From Nocardiopsis algeriensis (GTDB taxonomy: Bacteria > Actinomycetota > Actinomycetes > Streptosporangiales > Streptosporangiaceae): DNA of 64,000 bases. A program made the translations under genes and the position numbers. The notes beneath the pieces were generated by a model that was not told the DNA's origin, searched no databases, and worked only from the letters and a program-made list of their open reading frames with translations. The DNA is taken from assembly GCF_014203695.1 (NCBI RefSeq), contig NZ_JACHJO010000004.1, positions 186,001 to 250,000 of the forward strand, in the 5' to 3' direction. Positions 33,747-42,413 of this stretch are shown here, in pieces (the stretch's first letter is position 1; each line of letters opens with the position of its first letter).

Positions 33747-36404
33747 ATGCTGCGCACCACACTGGCCGGGCTGCGCCTGCACAAGTCCCGGTACGTCACC
33801 ACCGTGCTGGCGATCCTGCTCGGGGTCATGTTCGTGTCGGGCACGATGGTGTTCGCCGACACCCTGGAGGCGGGTTACGAGAAGACCGTCATGGGCTCGG
33901 CGGCCTCGGTCGACGCCGTCGCGGTCCCGTCGGAGCCCGACAGCGGCGGGTCCGAGGAACCCGAGGAGGCCCTCCTCACCACCGAACAGCTCGACGAGGT
34001 CCGGGCCCTGCCCGAGGTCGCCGGGGCCGACGGCGTCGTCAACGGCGAGGCCGTGCTGCTGGACGCCGACGGGCGCGCCTTCGGTTTCGTCCCGCCGGTC
34101 GCGGTGTCCTTCGGGGAACACACGCGCTTCTCGGCCGAGGAGGGAACCCTGCCGGGCAACGGCGGGGAGATCGCCCTGGCCGCCTCCACCGCCGAGCAGA
34201 TCGGTTTCGCCGTCGGCGACCGGGTGACGGTGCTCGACCGGGAGCAGGCCAAGCGCGAGTTCACCCTGACCGGCCTGGTCGAATTCGGGACCGAGCAGGA
34301 CTACAGTTTCCGGGGCGCGGTCGTCTTCGACGAGGACACCCTGCGGGAGATGGCCACCGTCGAGGGCTACGTCGAAATCGACGCGACCGCCGCCCCGGGC
34401 CACACGGACCAACAGGTGTCCGATGCCGTCGCGGCGGCGCTCGGCTCCTCCGCCGAGGTCATGACCGGCGATGAGTTCGGGGTGAAGCTGGCCGAAGGCA
34501 CCGGTGCCGACACCCTGATGCTGCGGACCGTGCTGCTGCTGTTCTCGTTCATCGCGATGTTCGTGGCCGGGATCGTCATCCACAACACCTTCGCCATCCT
34601 CATCGCCCAGCGCCAGCGCGAGATGGCCCTGCTGCGGTGCGTGGGTGCCAAGCGGTCGCAGGTCTTCCGCTCGGTCCTCCTCGAGTCACTGGCCGTGGGC
34701 CTGCTCTCGTCCGCCCTGGGTGTGCTCGCGGGTGTGGGGGTCGGCTACGCCGGCGCCGCCTTCGGCGGTCCGCTGCTGGGCATGGAGGGGGCCTCCGCCG
34801 TGGTGGTCTCCCCGACCGCGATGGTCCTCGGGATGTCCGTCGGCACCGTGGTGACGGTGTTCTCCGCCCTGGTTCCGGCCATGCGCGCCACCCGGGTGCC
34901 GCCGCTGGCGGCGCTGCGCACCAGCGCCACCGCCGCCGGGCTGGAGAAGGGCACGGGCCGGGTCCGCGCCGTGTTCGGAGCGCTGTGCTTCCTGGCCTCG
35001 GCCGCCCTGGTGGCCCTCACCCGGATGTCGGGCCCCTCCGAGACCAACCTGGTGATCGTCACCGCCGCGGCGCTGGTCGCGTTCACGGGCGTGGTGGTGC
35101 TCGGTCCGCTGCTGGTGCGGGGGATCGTGCGTGTGCTGGGAATCCCGCTGCGCCGGACGGGTGTGCCGAGCATGCTGGCGGTGGACAACTCCGTCCGCAG
35201 CCCCCGCCGCGCGGCCGCCGCGATGATCGCCCTGACCGTGGGCGCCACACTCATCACCGGGTACTCGGTGGTGAGCGCCTCCATAGAGAGGACGCTCACC
35301 GCCCAGCTCGAGGAGCAGTTCCCGATCGACTACCAGATCACCCCGCAGATGTTCCTGGGGGAGCCTGCGGCGGCGGAGCCCGAGGAGACCTCGGCCGAGG
35401 ACGCCCCGGAGGAGGAGACCGCTTCGGAAGAGGAGGCTCCTCCGGAAGAGGAGGCTGCCGCTGCGGACGGCACGGTCGGGGCTCCGGACGTGCCCGCCGT
35501 TCCGGCGGAGGTGGTGCGGGTCCTGCGGGAGGACCCCCTCCTGGAGCGGGTCATGGGCCAGCGCAGCGCCGCGGTCGAGTCGGACAACGGAACCCTGTGG
35601 GTCAACACCCATACCAGCACCCGCTTCGGCGAGGACATGACGGCCGACACCGTCGAGGGCGACATCTCCGACATGGGTCCCGGCAAGGTCGTGCTGCAGG
35701 GGGCCTCCGCCGACGGGTTCTCCGTCGGTGACACCTTCACCCTCCCCCTCGACGACGGTGGGGAGCTGTCGCTGGAGGTCGCAGCGATCACCGAGGAAGG
35801 GCAGATGCTCTACGGCGTCACCCTCCACGAGGACGACTTCGCCCGGGCCTTCCCCGAGATCACCTCGGACGAGTACGTCTACGTGCGCGCCGTTCCCGGG
35901 GCCGATCCGGCCGATGTCCGCGAGGCCGTCCACGACGCCGTCGAGGACCATCCGACCCTCCAGGTCATGTCGGTCTCCGAGGTCAAGGAGCAGCTCTCCT
36001 CCATCCTGGACATCGCCTTCTACACCATCGCGGCAATGCTGGCGCTGGCGATCGTCATCGCGGTGTTCGGCATCTCCAACACGATGGCGCTGTCGGTGCT
36101 GGAGCGCACCCGCGAGTCGGCGCTGCTGCGTGCCCTGGGCCTGGCCAAGGGGCAGCTGCGGCGGATGCTCGGTGTCGAGGCCGTGCTGCTGTGCCTCATC
36201 GGAGCGGGCATCGGCATCGTGTTCGGTGTGGTGTTCGGATGGGCCGCGGGCGCCGCGGTCCTTCCCGGACTGGAGTTCACCGTCCCCTACGCCCAGATCG
36301 CGGTGTTCATCGCCCTGGCGGTCCTGGCCGGGCTCGCCGCCGCGGTGCTGCCCGCGCGGCGGGCAGCGGGCACCTCGATCACGGGAGCGCTGGCCGGCGA
36401 GTAG
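33747..36404 (+). CDS. ABC transporter permease, FtsX/MacB family (two FtsX domains)
   Basis: An 885-residue membrane protein with the duplicated actinobacterial layout: an N-terminal segment (about 18-38), an extracytoplasmic domain, three membrane segments with FtsX motif near 255-390, one or two more segments (about 405-450, 485-510), a second large extracytoplasmic domain, and a C-terminal FtsX triplet (about 760-875). Residues 544-575 form a very acidic Glu/Pro-rich linker outside the membrane that is unusual for the family. It works with the ATPase encoded just upstream. It ends at a strong terminator. Confidence 0.93.
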   Translation: MLRTTLAGLRLHKSRYVTTVLAILLGVMFVSGTMVFADTLEAGYEKTVMGSAASVDAVAVPSEPDSGGSEEPEEALLTTEQLDEVRALPEVAGADGVVNGEAVLLDADGRAFGFVPPVAVSFGEHTRFSAEEGTLPGNGGEIALAASTAEQIGFAVGDRVTVLDREQAKREFTLTGLVEFGTEQDYSFRGAVVFDEDTLREMATVEGYVEIDATAAPGHTDQQVSDAVAAALGSSAEVMTGDEFGVKLAEGTGADTLMLRTVLLLFSFIAMFVAGIVIHNTFAILIAQRQREMALLRCVGAKRSQVFRSVLLESLAVGLLSSALGVLAGVGVGYAGAAFGGPLLGMEGASAVVVSPTAMVLGMSVGTVVTVFSALVPAMRATRVPPLAALRTSATAAGLEKGTGRVRAVFGALCFLASAALVALTRMSGPSETNLVIVTAAALVAFTGVVVLGPLLVRGIVRVLGIPLRRTGVPSMLAVDNSVRSPRRAAAAMIALTVGATLITGYSVVSASIERTLTAQLEEQFPIDYQITPQMFLGEPAAAEPEETSAEDAPEEETASEEEAPPEEEAAAADGTVGAPDVPAVPAEVVRVLREDPLLERVMGQRSAAVESDNGTLWVNTHTSTRFGEDMTADTVEGDISDMGPGKVVLQGASADGFSVGDTFTLPLDDGGELSLEVAAITEEGQMLYGVTLHEDDFARAFPEITSDEYVYVRAVPGADPADVREAVHDAVEDHPTLQVMSVSEVKEQLSSILDIAFYTIAAMLALAIVIAVFGISNTMALSVLERTRESALLRALGLAKGQLRRMLGVEAVLLCLIGAGIGIVFGVVFGWAAGAAVLPGLEFTVPYAQIAVFIALAVLAGLAAAVLPARRAAGTSITGALAGE

Positions 36405-36413
36405 CGCAGGGGT

Positions 36414-36449
36414 GAACGGCGCCTCCGCCCGGCGGCGGAGGCGCCGTTC
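36414..36449. terminator. Hairpin terminator, 16-bp perfect arms
   Basis: GAACGGCGCCTCCGCC (36414-36429) pairs exactly with 36434-36449 around four bases. It lies between the convergent FtsX permease and acidic protein genes and probably serves both. Confidence 0.88.
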
Positions 36450-36467
36450 CGCACGGGCGTGTCCGAA

Positions 36468-36902
36468 TCAGGTTCCGGGAGCGCCGCTGTCCTTGGGGTC
36501 GGCGGCGTCGGGAACGTAGGAGTCCAGGTTCTTGGTGCGGTCGCGCTCGTCCTCGCGATCCCCGTGGGGAGTGTCGGCGGGGTGCTCCCAGGGCCGTTCC
36601 GGATGCGGGTCGCGCACCGCGGCCCCCTGGCTGTCCTCGGGCACGGGGGTGTCGTCCACGACGTGGACGGCCTCCTCCTCGGCTCCGCGGTCCTCACCTC
36701 CCCAGTTCTCACGCGGGTAGACGTCGCTGCGCTCGTCGCGCACCGCCTGGTCGATGCCGCGGCCGCCCTGGTCGCTGTCGTCGGCGAAGTCGTGGCCCTC
36801 GATACCGAAGTCCGGTTCGACATGCCGCTCGAACTCCTTGGCCATGCTGATCTCGGGGTCGTCCCCCATGTCGGTGTCGACGTCGTAGGGTTCCTCGCTC
36901 AT
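36468..36902 (-). CDS. Small acidic protein, DUF5709-like, function unknown
   Basis: A 144-residue very acidic, Asp/Glu/Pro-rich protein with no membrane segment and little hydrophobic core, so probably disordered. The stretch EEEAVHVVDD near residue 77 recalls the EEAAVHVV element I associate with actinobacterial DUF5709 proteins; that link is from memory and not certain. It starts with MSEEPYDVDTDMGDD at ATG 36902, with a GGGGGAGGAC-type site. Codon usage is normal for the genome. No function can be offered. Confidence 0.7.
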   Translation of the reverse strand: MSEEPYDVDTDMGDDPEISMAKEFERHVEPDFGIEGHDFADDSDQGGRGIDQAVRDERSDVYPRENWGGEDRGAEEEAVHVVDDTPVPEDSQGAAVRDPHPERPWEHPADTPHGDREDERDRTKNLDSYVPDAADPKDSGAPGT

Positions 36903-36977
36903 GTCCTCCCCCTCTCCCGGGGGGACGATCTCAAACGGTTTTCCCCGCCCCGAGGAAGGCGGGTGCGCGGCGCACCC

Positions 36978-37787
36978 TCAGCGGCGGCGCTCGGAGCGGC
37001 GCAGCCGCAGCGGTCGCAGCGCGGCCTCCAGCGCGACGGCCCCGTCGAGCTTGCTGCTGCCCTCGACCCGGTCCTCGAAGTGGATGGGGATCTCCACGAT
37101 CTTCTGCCCCCGGCGGTAGGCGCGGTAGTGCATCTCCACCTGGAAGGCGTAGCCGGTGCTCTCGATGGAGGGCAGGTCCAGCGCGTGCAGGGCCGAGGCG
37201 CGCCAGAGCTTGAATCCGGCGGTGACGTCGCGCACCGGGATGGACAGCACCGTCTTGACGTAGGTGTTGGCCCAGCCGCTGAGAAGGCGCCTGCGCATCC
37301 CCCAGTGCTCGGAGAGACTGCCGCCGGGCACGTAGCGGCTGCCGATGACCACTCCGGCGTTGGTGGAGTGCAGGGTGCCCAGCAGCTGCGGAAGGTAGCC
37401 CGCGGGGTGGCTGAGGTCGGCGTCCATCTGGGCGACGAACCCGGCGCCGTCCTCCAGGGCGCGTGTCATGCCGGCGACGTAGGCGCGGCCCAGGCCGTCC
37501 TTGCGGGTGCGGTGCACCACGGTGATCCGGCCGGGGTGCTCCAACGCGAGCTTGTCGGCGATCTCACCGGTGCCGTCCGGGGAGTTGTCGTCGACCACGA
37601 CCAGGTGCAGGCCCGGCAGGGGCAGCGCCATGAGCTGGGCGGTGAGCACCGGCAGGTTCGCGGCCTCGTTGTAGGTGGGCACCACCACGGTCAGCGGGGA
37701 CGAGGCCCAGGGTTCGGGAAGCGCCACCGGCTCAGGGGTGACACGCACCGGCTCGGACGGGTCCGGGTGCGACGGTTGTGCGGTCAT
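36978..37787 (-). CDS. Polyprenol monophosphomannose synthase-like glycosyltransferase (GT2)
   Basis: A 269-residue GT-A fold enzyme. [24 protein letters not shown], the DXD-type QMDADLSHP and [11 protein letters not shown] follow in the order seen in Dpm1/Ppm1 synthases, which move mannose from GDP-mannose to a polyprenyl phosphate for protein or lipoglycan mannosylation. No C-terminal membrane domain is present. ATG 37787 (with GGAG 9 bases upstream) is preferred to a TTG at 37850 that would add 21 residues without a ribosome site. Confidence 0.9.
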   Translation of the reverse strand: MTAQPSHPDPSEPVRVTPEPVALPEPWASSPLTVVVPTYNEAANLPVLTAQLMALPLPGLHLVVVDDNSPDGTGEIADKLALEHPGRITVVHRTRKDGLGRAYVAGMTRALEDGAGFVAQMDADLSHPAGYLPQLLGTLHSTNAGVVIGSRYVPGGSLSEHWGMRRRLLSGWANTYVKTVLSIPVRDVTAGFKLWRASALHALDLPSIESTGYAFQVEMHYRAYRRGQKIVEIPIHFEDRVEGSSKLDGAVALEAALRPLRLRRSERRR

Positions 37788-37925
37788 GCTCGGCGGCTCC
37801 AGAGGGTGGGCGACACGGTCGTGCGGACCGGGGTCGGGAGGGTAGCTCAAGGATCACTCATCGCGCACCGGTACACAACAAGAACGAACCGGAGACTACC
37901 TGTCGACCTTCCCGGCACCTGTGTC

Positions 37926-38732
37926 TCACTGCCCCCTCTCCTGCTCGACAACGGCGACGTGGACGAGCGCGCCGGTCTCCTCCAGCGTCATGAGGACCTC
38001 GGGGTCGGCGCTGGTGTCGGTGACCAGGTGGGCGATCGACTCGGGGGCGACGGTGGACACCATGGTGTCGGCGCCGATCTTGGTGTGGTCGGCCAGGACG
38101 ACGGTCTCCTCGGCGCAGTCGGCCAGGGCGCGGTCGACGGCGGCCACCGCCGGGTTGGGGGTGCTCAGGCCGCGCTCGGCACTGACGCCGTTGCCCGACA
38201 GGAAGGCCCTGTTGACGCGCAGGCCGGCCAGGCTCTGCTCGGCCGCGGCGCCGACCAGGGCGCGCACGGGCGCGTGCAGGGTCCCGCCGGTGACCACCAC
38301 CTCGATGCCGGAGGCGCCGAGCAGGGCGTCGGCGACCCGGAGCGAATTGGTGACGACGGTGATGTCGCTGCGGGAGGCCAGTTCGCGGGCGAAGGCCTCG
38401 GTGGTGGTGCCGGGGCCGACCGTGATCGCGTCGCCCGGTTTGACCAGGCGCAGCGCCGCCGCCGCGATCGCGGACTTCTCCGCGGCGCACCGGCCGCTGC
38501 GTCCCGCGTAGCTCTGCTCGTGGCCGATCCGGCCGGGCAGGGCCACACCGCCGCGGCGCCGGTCGACGAGTCCCTCGGCCTCCAGGGCGCGCACGTCGCG
38601 GCGGACGGTGACCTCGGAGGCCCCGACCTTGACCGCGAGGTCGCGCAGGGACATGGTTCCGTGGGCGCGGACGAGTTCGAGAATGCGCTCGCGGCGCTCG
38701 GCGGCGAAGGCCGGGCGGCTCTCCTCAACCAT
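37926..38732 (-). CDS. DeoR family transcriptional regulator
   Basis: A 268-residue sugar-metabolism-type repressor. The N-terminal HTH carries the DeoR signature (RRERILELVRAHGTMSLRDL then VTVRRDVRALEAEGLVDRRRGG), and the C-terminal sensor domain resembles ribose-phosphate isomerase-like folds (TVGPGTTTEAFA, TNSLRVADALL, GGTLHAPVRALVG). Such regulators respond to phosphorylated sugars. ATG 38732 has a GGAGGAGTCGGAG site upstream. No sugar operon adjoins it, so targets are elsewhere or limited to autoregulation. Confidence 0.92.
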   Translation of the reverse strand: MVEESRPAFAAERRERILELVRAHGTMSLRDLAVKVGASEVTVRRDVRALEAEGLVDRRRGGVALPGRIGHEQSYAGRSGRCAAEKSAIAAAALRLVKPGDAITVGPGTTTEAFARELASRSDITVVTNSLRVADALLGASGIEVVVTGGTLHAPVRALVGAAAEQSLAGLRVNRAFLSGNGVSAERGLSTPNPAVAAVDRALADCAEETVVLADHTKIGADTMVSTVAPESIAHLVTDTSADPEVLMTLEETGALVHVAVVEQERGQ

Positions 38733-38786
38733 GGACGTACTCCGACTCCTCCGTGCTCGGGCCGCGAGGGCCCCGTGTGCCACGGT

Positions 38787-38945
38787 CTAGAGTACGGACC
38801 GATCCGCGGCCGGGTGCTCTGCGTCCGCCTCCTCGGGGTTCTCCGGCGGGCCGGGCCTCTCGGTCAGGAGGGTCACGAGAATGACCGCCGTGAAGGCCAC
38901 CAGACCGATGAGCGCTCCCGCTCCGAACAGCAACACGACGGACAT
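38787..38945 (-). CDS. 52-residue single-span membrane protein
   Basis: Translation from ATG 38945 gives a hydrophobic N-terminus (VVLLFGAGALIGLVAFTAVI, one membrane helix at about 3-27) followed by a short acidic/Pro-rich tail ending at TAG 38787. A GGGGAGG ribosome site sits 5 bases before the ATG. The stop lies 55 bases before the DeoR start on the same strand, so the two may be cotranscribed. No family is recognised. The hydrophobicity pattern and ribosome site are the only support. Confidence 0.6.
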   Translation of the reverse strand: MSVVLLFGAGALIGLVAFTAVILVTLLTERPGPPENPEEADAEHPAADRSVL

Positions 38946-39048
38946 GTGGGCCTCCCCAGGGGACGGGCTGACCTGTCATTAACCGGATTCCCGGTTCGGA
39001 GCGGCCTCACACCCCCGATCCGGTGGTTGTCGGGACCACAATGGACGC

Positions 39049-39864
39049 ATGAGCCTTTCGACTGCTCCGCTCGCGCCCGAGGTCTGGTGGGCGCACACGT
39101 CCGACGCCCACGAACGCCTGCTGCGCCTCCTGGACGGACAGGAGCGGGCGCGCAACGACCGCTTCCTGCGCAAGCCCGACCGGGACCGGCACCTGCTGGG
39201 CCGGGCGCTGGCCCGTCTGGTGCTGGCCGAGCGGGCGGGATGCGCGCCCGAGGAGGTGTCCTTCTCCCTGCGGTGCCGCTCGTGCGAGGAGAAGGAGAGC
39301 GCCGGAGCCGAGCGGACGGACGGGGAGCCGCACGGCAAGCCGCATCCGGAGGGCCCGGCCCGGGGATGGGAGTTCTCGGTCAGCCATTCGGGAGAGTGGG
39401 TGGTGCTGGCGCTGGCGGAGGGGGTTCCGCTGGGTGTCGACGTGGAGCGGGTGTCCGAGGGGCGCGACCTGGAGGGTCTGGCGAGCTACACCCTGGGCGG
39501 CCCCGAGCTCGAGGCGTGGCGGGCACTGGGTCCCGACGAGCGGGCGGGCGCGTTCTTCGGCTACTGGTCGCGCAAGGAGGCGCTGCTCAAGGCGACCGGG
39601 CACGGCCTGTCGGGGGGTCTGAGCCGGGTCCTGGTGAGCCCGCCGCACGAGAGGGCCTCGCTGCTGGAGTGGACGGGCGTGGGCGCCCCGGAGGCCGTCT
39701 CGATCACCGACCTGGACCGCAGCGGGGAGTACCGCGCGGCCCTGGCGGCACTGAGCGATCGGCCGCTGCGGCCGGTCGTGCACCCTCCGGGGGTCGCCGC
39801 CGCGCTGCTGCGCGGTGCGCCTGTCAGCCCTGCCCGGCCTCTCTGGCGAGGTGGCGGCCGATGA
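39049..39864 (+). CDS. 4'-phosphopantetheinyl transferase, Sfp/Gsp type
   Basis: A 271-residue enzyme that transfers phosphopantetheine from CoA to carrier proteins of fatty acid, polyketide or non-ribosomal peptide synthases. The two signature motifs are GVDVERV (129-135, Asp131 and Glu133 for Mg2+) and WSRKEALLKATG (173-184). FSVSHSGEWVV (109-119) is also conserved. Residues 76-105 form an unusual Cys- and His-containing insert (CRSCEEKES). It stands alone, with no synthase in view, so it is probably a general activator. Its 3' end overlaps the convergent acyl-CoA dehydrogenase gene by 41 bases. Confidence 0.9.
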   Translation: MSLSTAPLAPEVWWAHTSDAHERLLRLLDGQERARNDRFLRKPDRDRHLLGRALARLVLAERAGCAPEEVSFSLRCRSCEEKESAGAERTDGEPHGKPHPEGPARGWEFSVSHSGEWVVLALAEGVPLGVDVERVSEGRDLEGLASYTLGGPELEAWRALGPDERAGAFFGYWSRKEALLKATGHGLSGGLSRVLVSPPHERASLLEWTGVGAPEAVSITDLDRSGEYRAALAALSDRPLRPVVHPPGVAAALLRGAPVSPARPLWRGGGR

Positions 39865-40987
39865 CCAGGCGCTGGACCTGGTTGGTGCCCTCGACGATCT
39901 GGAGGACCTTGGCCTCGCGCATCAGGCGTTCGACCGGGAAGTCGCGGGTGTAGCCGTACCCTCCCAGGACCTGGACGGCGTCGGTGGTCGCCCTCATGGC
40001 GGTGTCCGTGGCCAGAAGCTTGGCCATGGCGGCCTGCTTGCCGAAGGGCCTGCCGGCGTCGCGCAGGCGTGCGGCGGCCAGGTAGAGCTCCCGGGACGCG
40101 GCGATCTGCGTCGCCATGTCGGCGAGCATGAAGCCGACCCCCTGGAAGTCGCCGATGGCCGCACCGAACTGGCGGCGCTCGCGGGAGTAGGCCAGGGCGG
40201 TGTCGAGAGCGGCCTGGGCGACGCCGACGGCACAGGCGGCGATGCCCAGGCGGCCGGAATCGAGTGCGGCCAGGGCGATGCCGAAGCCGCGGTTCTCCTC
40301 GCCGACGAGGGCGTCGGCGGGCAGGCGGACCCCGTCGAACAGCACCCCGGCGGTGGTGGAGGAGTTCATGCCCATCTTGCGCTCGGGGGCGGCGGCACCC
40401 AGGCCGGGGAGCCCGGCGGGCACGTGGAAGCAGCTGATGCCGCGGCTGCCGGACCTGGGCTCTCCCGTGCGGGCGAAGAGGGTGTAGTAGTCCGCCCTTC
40501 CGCCGTGGGTGATCCAGGCCTTGGCCCCGTCGACGGTGTAGCCGTCCCCGGTGGCCTCGGCGCGGGTGGTGAGCGCGGCGGCGTCGGAGCCCGAACCGGT
40601 CTCGGACAGGCAGTAGGCGCCCAGCAGGTCGCCACCGACCATTCCGGGCAGGTGGGCGGCGCGCTGCTCGTCGGTGCCGAAGGCGGCCAGCGGGTAGCAG
40701 GACAGGGTGTGGACGCTCACGCCGAGGCCGACGGCCAGCCAGCCCCGGGCGAGCTCCTCCACGACCTGGAGGTAGACCTCGTAGGGCTGTCCCCCGCCTC
40801 CGTACTCCTCGGGGTAGGGAAGGCCGAGCAGTCCGGCGGCGCCGAGCGTGCGGAACACGTCGCGCGGGAAGGCGCCGGCCTCCTCGTCGCGGGCCGCACG
40901 CGGGGCGACCTCCTTGTCCACGAGTTCGCGGGTCAGCTCCAGCAGCTGCTCCGCCTCCTCCGAGTGCAGTGTGCGCTCGACCGCCAT
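39824..40987 (-). CDS. Acyl-CoA dehydrogenase
   Basis: A 387-residue FAD enzyme of beta-oxidation or amino-acid/acyl-CoA breakdown. CLSETGSGSDAAAL (FAD/substrate loop), WITHGGRADYYTLFA, QVLGGYGYTRDFPVERLMRE and the catalytic Glu in IVEGTNQVQR are all present, and length is normal. ATG 40987 has GGGAGGGCC upstream; a start at 41035 would extend into the operator. Two palindromic sites overlap its promoter, so it is under tight repression, but no TetR gene adjoins it. Chain length preference cannot be predicted. Confidence 0.92.
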   Translation of the reverse strand: MAVERTLHSEEAEQLLELTRELVDKEVAPRAARDEEAGAFPRDVFRTLGAAGLLGLPYPEEYGGGGQPYEVYLQVVEELARGWLAVGLGVSVHTLSCYPLAAFGTDEQRAAHLPGMVGGDLLGAYCLSETGSGSDAAALTTRAEATGDGYTVDGAKAWITHGGRADYYTLFARTGEPRSGSRGISCFHVPAGLPGLGAAAPERKMGMNSSTTAGVLFDGVRLPADALVGEENRGFGIALAALDSGRLGIAACAVGVAQAALDTALAYSRERRQFGAAIGDFQGVGFMLADMATQIAASRELYLAAARLRDAGRPFGKQAAMAKLLATDTAMRATTDAVQVLGGYGYTRDFPVERLMREAKVLQIVEGTNQVQRLVIGRHLAREAGQG

Positions 40988-41017
40988 CGGCCCTCCCGGC
41001 TCGCTCGCCCCAGCAGG

Positions 41018-41057
41018 TAGTAGGACGTCCGACAAAATATAGTAGGACGTCCTACTA
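41018..41057. promoter_or_regulatory. Double palindromic operator at acyl-CoA dehydrogenase promoter
   Basis: TAGTAGGACGTCCTACTA at 41040-41057 is a perfect 18-base palindrome, and TAGTAGGACGTCC at 41018-41030 repeats its left part 22 bases away. Reverse-strand TATATT (41041-41036) between them is a good -10 for the dehydrogenase gene. The form and size are typical of TetR-family operators, with two dimers side by side. Confidence 0.75.
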
Positions 41058-41222
41058 CAAGGTGACGAACGGCACCCCGCACTCCGGTCCGATCACCCTG
41101 TTCCGGTGCCCCTCGGTCGGCACCCCTTGGACAGCCAGCCCCGCACAGCGCCTGGGCGTTGGACGGACGGAACACCGCAGGCCACCGCGACAACGCATCT
41201 GTACACGACGCCGCAGGAGCCC

Positions 41223-41228
41223 TAGATT
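41223..41228 (+). promoter_or_regulatory. TAGATT -10 box, leaderless start of LysR gene
   Basis: TAGATT is followed by seven bases and the ATG at 41236, without a ribosome binding site near the codon. GTACAC 16 bases upstream could be a weak -35. Confidence 0.5.
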
Positions 41229-41235
41229 CCACGGC

Positions 41236-42165
41236 ATGGACCTCGAACTCCGCCATCTGCGCACCATCTGCCTCCTGGCCGACACGGGGAGCGTGACCAA
41301 GGCCGCCGCCGCGCTCTCCACCTCCCAGCCCGCGCTGACCACCCAGCTCCAGAGGATCGAGCGCGAGGTCGGCGGCGCCCTGTTCCACCGCGGCCGCTCG
41401 GGGGTGCGCCCCACCGAGCTGGGCGAGTTCGTCCTAGTGAGGGCGCGCACGGTGCTGCTCTCCATGGAGGACCTGCTGCACGACGTCTCCGCGCGCGGCG
41501 CCTCCCCCACGACGCTGCGCATGGGAGGGGTCGGCCCGCTGGCCCTGGAGCTGTCGGCGCGCATCCCCGAGGTCTTTCCGAACGTGCCCGTCCACGTGCG
41601 CACCGAGTACTCCCCCAAACTCGTCACCGACCTGGTGCGGGCCGGGCGCCTGGACGTCGGGACGACGATCGACTACGCCGCCCGCGACCTGTCCACGGAC
41701 GGTCCGCTGGCCTGGGCGATGCTCTCCGTGGAACCCGTGCACGTGGCCCTGTGGGAGGACCATCCGCTGGCGGGGCGGGACGCCGTCGACCTGGGCGGCC
41801 TGGCCGACTGCACGTGGGCGCTGACCCCGCCCGACGGCACGGGCTGGCCGGAGTGCTTCTACCTGGCCTGCCAGCGCGCCGGGTTCACTCCCCATGTGCC
41901 CTACCGGCTCTACGAGCGCTCCGAGATCCGGGACATGGTGGCCGCCCGCCGGGCGATCGCACCGTGCCAGCCCGACTTCGACACGGGTGAGGGCGTGGTG
42001 GTGCGCCCCCTGAAGGGCGATCCGGTGCAGCTGCGCCATCTGCTGGTCTGGCGCCGCGACGGAGTGGTGAACCGGGCCGCCGACGACATCGCGCGCATCG
42101 CCCGCGAGGTCCTGCTCCGGCACCGTCTGCCCGCCCCCGGCTCCGACCGGACCGGGGATGCCTGA
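41236..42165 (+). CDS. LysR family transcriptional regulator
   Basis: A 309-residue regulator. The N-terminal winged HTH (LRHLRTICLLADTGSVTKAAAALSTSQPALTTQLQRIE, residues 5-42 read in parts) is followed by the usual linker helix and a periplasmic-binding-like effector domain from about 90. It is divergent from the acyl-CoA dehydrogenase gene, 248 bases away, and precedes an ABC-type binding lipoprotein. LysR proteins often activate the divergent gene, but the palindromes there look TetR-like, so its target is uncertain. Confidence 0.92.
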   Translation: MDLELRHLRTICLLADTGSVTKAAAALSTSQPALTTQLQRIEREVGGALFHRGRSGVRPTELGEFVLVRARTVLLSMEDLLHDVSARGASPTTLRMGGVGPLALELSARIPEVFPNVPVHVRTEYSPKLVTDLVRAGRLDVGTTIDYAARDLSTDGPLAWAMLSVEPVHVALWEDHPLAGRDAVDLGGLADCTWALTPPDGTGWPECFYLACQRAGFTPHVPYRLYERSEIRDMVAARRAIAPCQPDFDTGEGVVVRPLKGDPVQLRHLLVWRRDGVVNRAADDIARIAREVLLRHRLPAPGSDRTGDA

Positions 42166-42308
42166 ACACGCCGGGCATCCTGGGGGAGCAAGATCACCGG
42201 AGCCCCGGAACCCTTGCACGCCGCCGTACCGCGCACAGCGGTGCCGCGGACGGCGCGTCGCCGTAGGAAAAGAGGTCGCGTCCATGGGTAGGCTGCTTTA
42301 CTGGTGGG

Positions 42309-42325
42309 TAACGTACTGTTCGGTA
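42309..42325. promoter_or_regulatory. Imperfect palindrome upstream of substrate-binding lipoprotein gene
   Basis: TAACGTACTGTTCGGTA has dyad symmetry at 12 of 16 positions (pattern TAnCGnACnGTnCGnTA), with AC-GT core as in many TetR operators. It lies 89 bases before the start of the lipoprotein gene, in a short AT-richer stretch. Confidence 0.5.
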
Positions 42326-42413
42326 ACCCATCTCTCCGGAACACCCTCACCGGTCCCCGAAGGGCTCACCATGCCCGCTCCGTAAAAGCACTACCCGAGT
42401 CCAGGACACATTC

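Noticed and set aside
39049..39864. Marker of a nearby polyketide or peptide synthase cluster
   Set aside because: The phosphopantetheinyl transferase stands alone; no carrier protein or synthase gene is in the window.
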